A stretch of 64,000 bases of DNA from Notholithocarpus densiflorus (Eukaryota; Streptophyta; Magnoliopsida; Fagales; Fagaceae). The translations under genes and the position numbers were made by a program. The stretch spans positions 2,666,001-2,730,000 of the forward strand of contig JARYZH020000051.1 in NCBI GenBank assembly GCA_030021035.2. Reading direction: 5' to 3'. The notes below the pieces were generated by a model, which had not been told where the DNA came from, ran no database searches, and worked only from the letters and a program-made list of their open reading frames with translations. Of the stretch, positions 57,951 through 64,000 are shown piece by piece (the stretch's first letter is position 1; each line of letters starts with the position of its first letter).

Positions 57951-59488
57951 TGTTAGAAATAAAGTCTGATTGAAATGTGTAAACTTTGGGGAATGAAAAG
58001 GTTACTTGGGATGTGTAAAGGGTGAAATGTATTAAGCCTATAGGGGAGATATATATCCATAAGTGTAGGGCTGTAATCGGTTCGGTTCGGTCGGTTTTTT
58101 TTTATCCGGCCAACTGAAACCGAAATTTTTGGTTTGTAAAAGTCTCAACCAAAACCGACCGAAATAGTTGAAAAACCGTCGGTTTCGGTTTCGGTTGGTT
58201 TTTCGGTCGGTTCCGGTTTCTAGGCCTGGAGTTTGGGCCAGTTGGGCCTTTGGTTTTTTCCTACCAATTTTTCACATTTTCCCAGCCATTTTCTCAACTC
58301 CCAAACAAATTTTATAACAGACAAATTCAAAATATACCCTTAACACAACCAGAAATCAAAATAAAAACAACTTTTATTCACAAACTCTGTGAGAGGAGGA
58401 AGAAAGGGTGAGAAATTGAAGGAAAGAAAGGATCGGAGTGGATGGAGCGGCGGCGGCCAGATCGGTTTCCCTGCATGTGGCTCGTCTGTGCTTTCCGAAG
58501 CGCTGCCTGTGACTCAGTATGGAAGAAGCGCGGCCAGGTCGGCGATCGGTGGTGGTGGCCAGATCGACCAGTGCGTTGGAGAGCCTGGTAGAGCACGGCC
58601 TGGGTCGGTTGTCAAGATCGGAGCTCGTCCATGCATGGCTGGCGATCGGAGAGGTGGATCGGTGATGAAGAAGGGGTGGGCTGAGATCTGGGTGGACCGG
58701 TGTTTGTGGGTCTTAGGTGTTTGGCCGGCGCTTGATCTGGGCAGTGTGTGGAGGCGGCTGCAGAGGGAGATTTTAGGGACTGTGGAGGGAGGCTGTCTGA
58801 AGCCTAAATGTGAGAGAGAGGAAAGTGAGAGTGAAATCTGAAAAATGTGGGTATGTAGGGTAGGGTTTTCAAACTTTTGATTTTATACTCTAATTAGTTT
58901 TAGTTTAATTAGATATTTACTTAGTTTAATTATAGGTGATTAATCTAATGTGTTTTAAAATGTTATATTTACTTACTTGGCCGGATCATTTGAATTTTGA
59001 AATGAAATGATGGAGAGTTGATGGAAAGGTCCACTGCCCAACACAAAGCTACCAGCCAATATTTATAAAATATTATATATTTAATATAAAATATAATATA
59101 ATAATATATTTCGGTTCGGTTCGGTCGGTTCAATGTATTAAAATTTGCAACCGAAAACCGAACCGAACTTTTCGATTTTTTACATAATAAAACCGAAACC
59201 GAACCAAACCGAAACCGAACCGAAATTTCAGTTCGGTTTCAGTCGGTTTGAAGCGGTTTTTTCGGTTCTTCGATTTTTTGCACACCCCTACATAAGTGTA
59301 CTCATTATTACAACCTTATCCCATAAACTCTACAAGCATTCTAAGGTCCTATATATATGTGGGATTACTTTACTGTTATTGTACAGATCTAAGAGAGATC
59401 AAAAGAATTGTGGATGACCACTTGAATATAAGAGTTTATCAATAAATATTTCTTGTTTCTTTTACTTTGTTTCTATCATTTCACAATA
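57951..59488 (+). repeat. 3' LTR of copia element, split by a hAT element
   Basis: LTR parts 57951-58065 and 59299-59488, with CATAAGTG duplicated around the insert. Together 305 bp, the same length as the 5' LTR. Confidence 0.85.
58066..59290. mobile_element. hAT-type nonautonomous element inside the LTR
   Basis: Flanked by an exact 8-bp CATAAGTG (58058-58065 and 59291-59298). The ends TAGGGCTGT and, reversed, TAGGGGTGT fit hAT. Inside both ends are GGTTCGGTTCGG-rich arms in opposite directions, around a GC-rich middle (58430-58830) that differs in composition from the rest of the window and could be captured DNA. No transposase. Confidence 0.85.
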
Positions 59489-61900
59489 GGAAGTACTTTG
59501 TTTTGTAACTCTTTTTTTCTTTTTCTTTTTTTCTAAGGTCAGTAACGTTAACATGTTTCAAATTTCTTCGTAATAAACTTTAATTCATGCATGCATGGCT
59601 GCATGAGCCAAATGCAAGATAAGCTTTTATTTTATATAATTTTAACAATTATGTGTGGGAAGCATACCACGAGAAAAGTATAGTTATTTAAGAGATCCTT
59701 GGAGTTCCTTTGGAAATAACTTTGACAATTAGTCTCAATTCACGTGTTTATCAAATTCAGTTCAAATGGGGAATTGTTTTTTTTTTTTTTTTTTGAGAAG
59801 GAAATGGGGAATTGTTTGTTACAAAGGTTAAGATTTTTATATAAATCATCCACCCCTAGCTTTTCTAATTTTCCGTCAAGAGGGTAATATTATCATAGTT
59901 TATAAAAATAAAATTACTTAATGGCCCTCCTTGAAATTCAGAATTCACTCATTCAGTTTAAATTTGGACCTTCAAAATAGCCTCTCAAAATTTTGTAGTC
60001 CAATAAAGACCCAAATGATAATTACTACCAAATTGGTACAAAAAATACCCAAAAAAAAAACCATCAAGTGGCCCAATCCTCGGCCCGTGGCCCTCCAATG
60101 CTAAAAAGAAAACCTAAACTCTTCGTTAATACTTTTCAAATCACCATAGATCCCAACTTGATTCCCATATAAATAAATAAATAAATATATATATTTCTCT
60201 CTATATTTAATGTGTGACTGCTACTGCTAGTAGAGTGTTTTATTGATAAAGATTTATAAGTTCAGTTTTTAACTTTTATGTACAGTTTTTTAAAACCTCA
60301 CTTTTTCTCGCATTTTTGCATTTTTTCAAATTTTTTTCAAGGTACAAATATACTTTAGCACACTTTTAATTAAAAATTTTTAACAAAAAATTAAATAAAT
60401 TGTTCCCAAACAAACACTTACTTTACAGCTAATGTTGTTTTTGTCTTAAAATAGTGTTGTACAGTTGTAAGGCAATTTAACCTTATTTTTGTTTAAATTT
60501 ATGGTTGTCTGTGACTGCAATATTCATTAAAATAAAAAATAAAAAACTTGTGGCTGTCGGATTTTGTTAGAACTAACCGTTATGTTTTTTATATTTTATT
60601 TTTGGCAAACAAACTTTTACTGTGTTATGGTCTATTTGGATAACGCTTATTGCTGAAAATTGAAAAATGAAAACACTATAGCGAAATAATTTTTAAATGT
60701 GTAAATAGTGTCGTGAGACCCAAGTTAAAAGTTTTATTTGCTGAAAAAGGTACTTGTGGGTCTCGTGAACAGTGCACGAGCCCACCCAAGGAAATGCGGA
60801 CGCGGATACGCGTTGCTATCCAAACCCGCTCTTAGTGTGTTGTTGAGTGATATATGACTATAGTGTTACTAAATATTGAAAGTGAATATTATATAATAGT
60901 GTTGTTTATTGATTTTTCTGTTCCTAAAAAAAAATTATATATATATATATTGTTGTTTATCGTAAGTTGATACGTTTATATTTGGTTTTTTTGCTTTATA
61001 TATTGTTTGGGTTTATCTATAGTCTTTACTCTATTAGAAGTTTATACTTGATTGTTGATATATATTAAAATTAATTATCTAGAGTGTGAGTGATCCAATT
61101 TTAAGAGGAAAAATATTCGAGATTCAAGAGTTATCGTTTAATTTTCTGTCTTAAATGCTAAAACTTTAAATATTAAACCTAAGAAGACAAGACATGAGAT
61201 TTTAAGTGATTGTGTAATTTTTTATATAAATAAAGATATTATTAAAAATTTAGATCAAAATCAATTATATAAATGATTTTAGTACCATAAAAGAATGTAA
61301 GACACAATCTTATTAAGTAAAAGTTCATTTATAAAATAAAAAAAAATAAAAAAATTATTCATAATTTTTTTACTTCAAATTTTTATTATATTTAGCTCAG
61401 CCCTTACTAGAAAAAATTCCTGACTCTGCCACTTGTAGAAGCTTTCATATATATAGATATACATGCAATACATGACCTATTACCTACCTATAGCACATGG
61501 TGTGAGCAAAAAAGAAAACAATGTCGTGTCATTCTCTATGTACTTTTAATATGATCAATTAGTATGTATAACACTGGTAATTTCTAACGATTTAGTGTAT
61601 CCAGAAAGGCATTTAGGGAATTATGATTCTATATCTTTGTTCAATTCGTTTGAAGAAAGGAAGGATCCCAAATGATAATCTTTATTTTAGTCGTTGAATC
61701 TCTCTTTGGGAGAGAGATACATGAGCTTAATTATGATGTTCCAATTTCAATCATATTTGGAGTCTCTATATGTTGACCTTAGCTTGCACACTTTACCATG
61801 TGGGACAACATAACAAGGATTTAGTGCCTAATTAAATCATTAGTTGACCTAACGTTGGAATTTTATTCATTTATGATTAATGAATTCTTTTTTTTTTTTA
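59489..61900. other. Downstream flank of B gene 3 beyond the copia element
   Basis: Continues the B flank: CATGCATGCATGGCTGCATGAG near 59587 and ACAATTATGTGTGGGAAGCA near 59645 match 39340-39400 and 45760-45830. GTGGGACAACATAACAAGG recurs near 61800. The middle (59850-61420) is AT-rich without a recognised gene. Confidence 0.5.
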
Positions 61901-63250
61901 ATACGTCGATAGCTGGAGGTGAGGAAATTTGAACTAAAAATATTTTTGTTGGAAACACCAAAAGATGTCTACCAATTAAGCTGCAAGGCACTTGGCTACG
62001 AATTCTTTTCTTTTATGGCTAGGATTGTACATGGGTTTGGAGTAGGGGTAACAAAATCTGACACGACCCATGAATCCAATACAACTAACCTGTTTAGTAA
62101 ACATGTCATGGGTTGAGACTAAACGAATTAGAGTTATTTGGATCGACACAACTAACTCGTTTAATAAACAAGTCATGTTTTGTTCAATATACGAACTCAT
62201 TTGACCCGTTTAGCTTTTGTTATTATTGCTTAATTTATGGTTGTAATTATATGTTTATTACTATATTTATAATTGTAATTGTATTTTAATTTTAGATATA
62301 TGGGAATTGATAACTAGTTAATCAAATAGGTTATAAAATGAGTTATTTGTATTGACATTTACATGACTTGTTAATTAAACGGGTTAAATACGTTGGGTTA
62401 GGTCGACCTATTTAATAAACAGGTTGTATTAGGATTGAGGATTCTTGATTAGGAATGGTAACAGGTCGAGTTCGAGACAGGTTTTTTTATCCCCGAACCC
62501 ACCCCGCCACCCACCCCCCATTACCCAAACCTGCCTCATTAATTAAACGGGTTTGTATTTTGCCCCCATACTTGCCCCTCTGGGCCCACACGGGCCCTGC
62601 CCCGCCATGCCCCTTCAGGTCCCAATCTAAAGGCCTTAAACCGTGACCCAATTTATAAATAAAATAAAATAAATTTAAATAAATTTTATGTTTTCCTGAA
62701 ACTTTAAGCCTTGAACCGTGGCCCAATTCTGAAATTCAGTCATATAAAACAAATCAAGCATAAACTAAGCAAAAAATAAAACATAAAATTTGGATTCTTG
62801 GTCCTAATGAGAACAATTTTGAAATCCATCCACTATTTTTCAATCATAATTCATAAATCCAGCCACTGTTTTTCAATCAAAACAAAACATAAGCTAAGCT
62901 AAGATCACATGATAAACATAAATAAAAATAATTTAAAAAAACGCTACAAAATAAATCCCACAAGTCCAAATCTAGGACCATTACAACAAGTTCAAAAAGT
63001 TACAAAATAAATCCCGCAAGTTTAGGACCATTACAAACCATTTGGTCCATTTCAACAAGTCAAATGTTTAAAAAGTTGCTAAGTTCTTATCAAAAGGGGG
63101 GGGGGGGGGGAAGAAAAAAAGAAAGAAAGAAAAGCTGCTAAGTTATTCCAACAAGTCTAAGAAATTAAAAAGCTGCTAAATTAATCCAACAAGTCTAGGA
63201 TGTTATAATAGCCCAAAAGATGTTAAACATCAACATCATCAAAAACAAAA
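61901..63250. other. Repeat-like, gene-free stretch
   Basis: 62040-62460 has degenerate repeated words (ACGACCCATG, GACACAACTAACTCGTTTA, GGGTTAGGTCGACC) like nonautonomous elements. 62455-62640 is C-rich low complexity. A G run lies at 63098-63111. No gene seen. Confidence 0.4.
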
Positions 63251-64000
63251 GCTAGAACTTCAAGTCTTCTTCAACATAAAACTTATTCCCCATACTTGTG
63301 ACACAACTTCCATCCTCTTCATTAGGATCCACATCATCAAGAATTGTTTGAATAGTACAATCTCCTGGTATAGTTGAATAACCTACAACAAAAATAAATT
63401 TTAAAAATGGAATGAACTTCATCAAATTATAACCAACAAATATAAAAATACAATTTTGATTTCATTTTATAAATACAATTGCTAACCTTTGATTTCACTC
63501 CATAACCAATTCTAAGCACACATCAATGCCTCTATAGTCTTGAGATGAAGCCAACTACGTTGTGGACTTGACAATCTCCTACTGGTGCTAAAGGTAGATT
63601 CTGAAGCAACAATTGTGACAGGAATAGCTAAAATATCTATCACAATCCTTTGTAAAGTAGGACACTTGAGACCATTATTTTTCCACTATGCCAAAATATC
63701 AAAGTCCTCATTCCTCTTCAACACTCTCTCATCAATGTAATGATCAAATTCCATTCTAGTACTCTCATGTTTTCTTAAAGTAATGTTGAGAAACAAATCA
63801 AAAGATGCAAGGGAGTTTTGAAACCTATATTTAATTTGTGCTACATCATTTGAAGTAGTTATAGGCATATGAGAACTTCCTTCGTTATCCATAGGGAACC
63901 CATCTGCATCTCCATACTCATTAAGCAATTCATAACAAAGATTCTTAATATTTTCTATTTTCAAATCAGAATTTTTACCATAAATGTTAGGATAATAAAA
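63251..64000 (-). pseudogene. hAT transposase C-terminal part (RICESLEEPER/BED type), cut by window end
   Basis: Minus strand. 63964-63686 has YRFQNSLASFDLFLNITLRKHES. A stop follows (TAG in place of a Trp codon), then KCPTLQRIVIDILAIPVTIVASESTFSTS and LHLKTIEALMCA, the hAT dimerisation domain, a second stop, and NWLWSEIKG. A GT-AG intron (about 63386-63486) separates a last exon, GYSTIPGDCTIQTILDDVD ... ending near 63251. Family from motif memory: plant BED-type hAT transposases of the RICESLEEPER group. Two stops suggest it is inactive. The N-terminal part is outside the window. It is unrelated to the hAT at 2129-26074. Confidence 0.7.

Larger units (their letters stand above)
52405..59488 (+). 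mobile_element. Ty1/copia retrotransposon, decayed
   Basis: Flanked by GGAAG (52400-52404 and 59489-59493). Both LTRs are 305 bp once the 1225-bp hAT insert and its duplication are removed from the right one; they start TGTTAGAAAT and end CACAATA, an uncommon TG...TA ending. By eye about 15 LTR differences. Coding order on + strand: gag, protease, integrase, RT, RNase H, with frame breaks and stops throughout. It inserted just downstream of B gene 3, in the shared 3' flank. Confidence 0.85.

Noticed and set aside
58389..58841. 150-codon GC-rich ORF
   Set aside because: No domain or family motif, and it lies inside a nonautonomous hAT element. GC-rich DNA gives long chance frames.

Overview
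This is plant nuclear DNA, AT-rich and full of transposons. It comes from a woody eudicot by general character; a Fagales-type genome is a guess from the style of the LTR elements. The only host genes I can support are a tandem family of very small secreted-protein genes on the + strand. They have a shared signal peptide, a short acidic or polar propeptide, and a conserved core, [DN]HHxIPRxxF, near the C-terminus. Two types alternate along the window: type A at 540 and 31901 plus a frameshifted relic at 48833, and type B at 29538, 38735 and 51950. Each A-B pair with its spacer is one segmental duplication unit, so the window holds three units, plus the downstream flank of a fourth B gene that is gone (45665-47200). 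All intact copies have a TATA box, one 5'UTR intron ending about 20 bases before the ATG, and shared promoter blocks. The B promoters carry a small ATTCCAC(C) palindrome. I take this array to be the most interesting system here: a probable, apparently uncharacterised peptide-signal family with decay and C-terminal innovation inside one cluster.

Unit 1 was split by a nest of insertions whose target duplications I could read. A terminal-inverted-repeat element (1473-26159) contains a hAT transposon (2129-26074, 8-bp duplication). The hAT contains an LTR element in minus orientation (3148-21628). That element contains a solo LTR (5572-6596) and a Ty3/gypsy element in minus orientation (9133-18957). 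A further solo LTR (23517-24930) sits in the hAT. Unit 2 has the empty site for the outer element near 35660.

The LTR element at 3148-21628 has a copia-like gag but no visible pol. It carries instead an ORF with its own TATA box and leader intron. The gypsy element has minus-strand gag, protease, RT, RNase H and integrase fragments, a 74-bp tandem array, and a spliced ORF on the opposite strand.

Unit 2 (31361 to about 41270) carries a solo-LTR-loaded inverted-repeat element at 32906-35369. The stretch 41280-45660 is rearranged: a CACTA-type transposon end at 42283-42587 and an inverted fragment of the A-B spacer. Unit 3 has a hAT element at 47662-48682 just before the A relic, then the B gene at 51950. 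A Ty1/copia element follows (52405-59488), with 305-bp LTRs and a 1225-bp hAT element in its right LTR. The right edge (63251-64000) holds the C-terminal part of a different, RICESLEEPER/BED-type hAT transposase with stop codons.

No rRNA, tRNA or CRISPR feature was seen. All family assignments are from reading motifs; no database search was possible.
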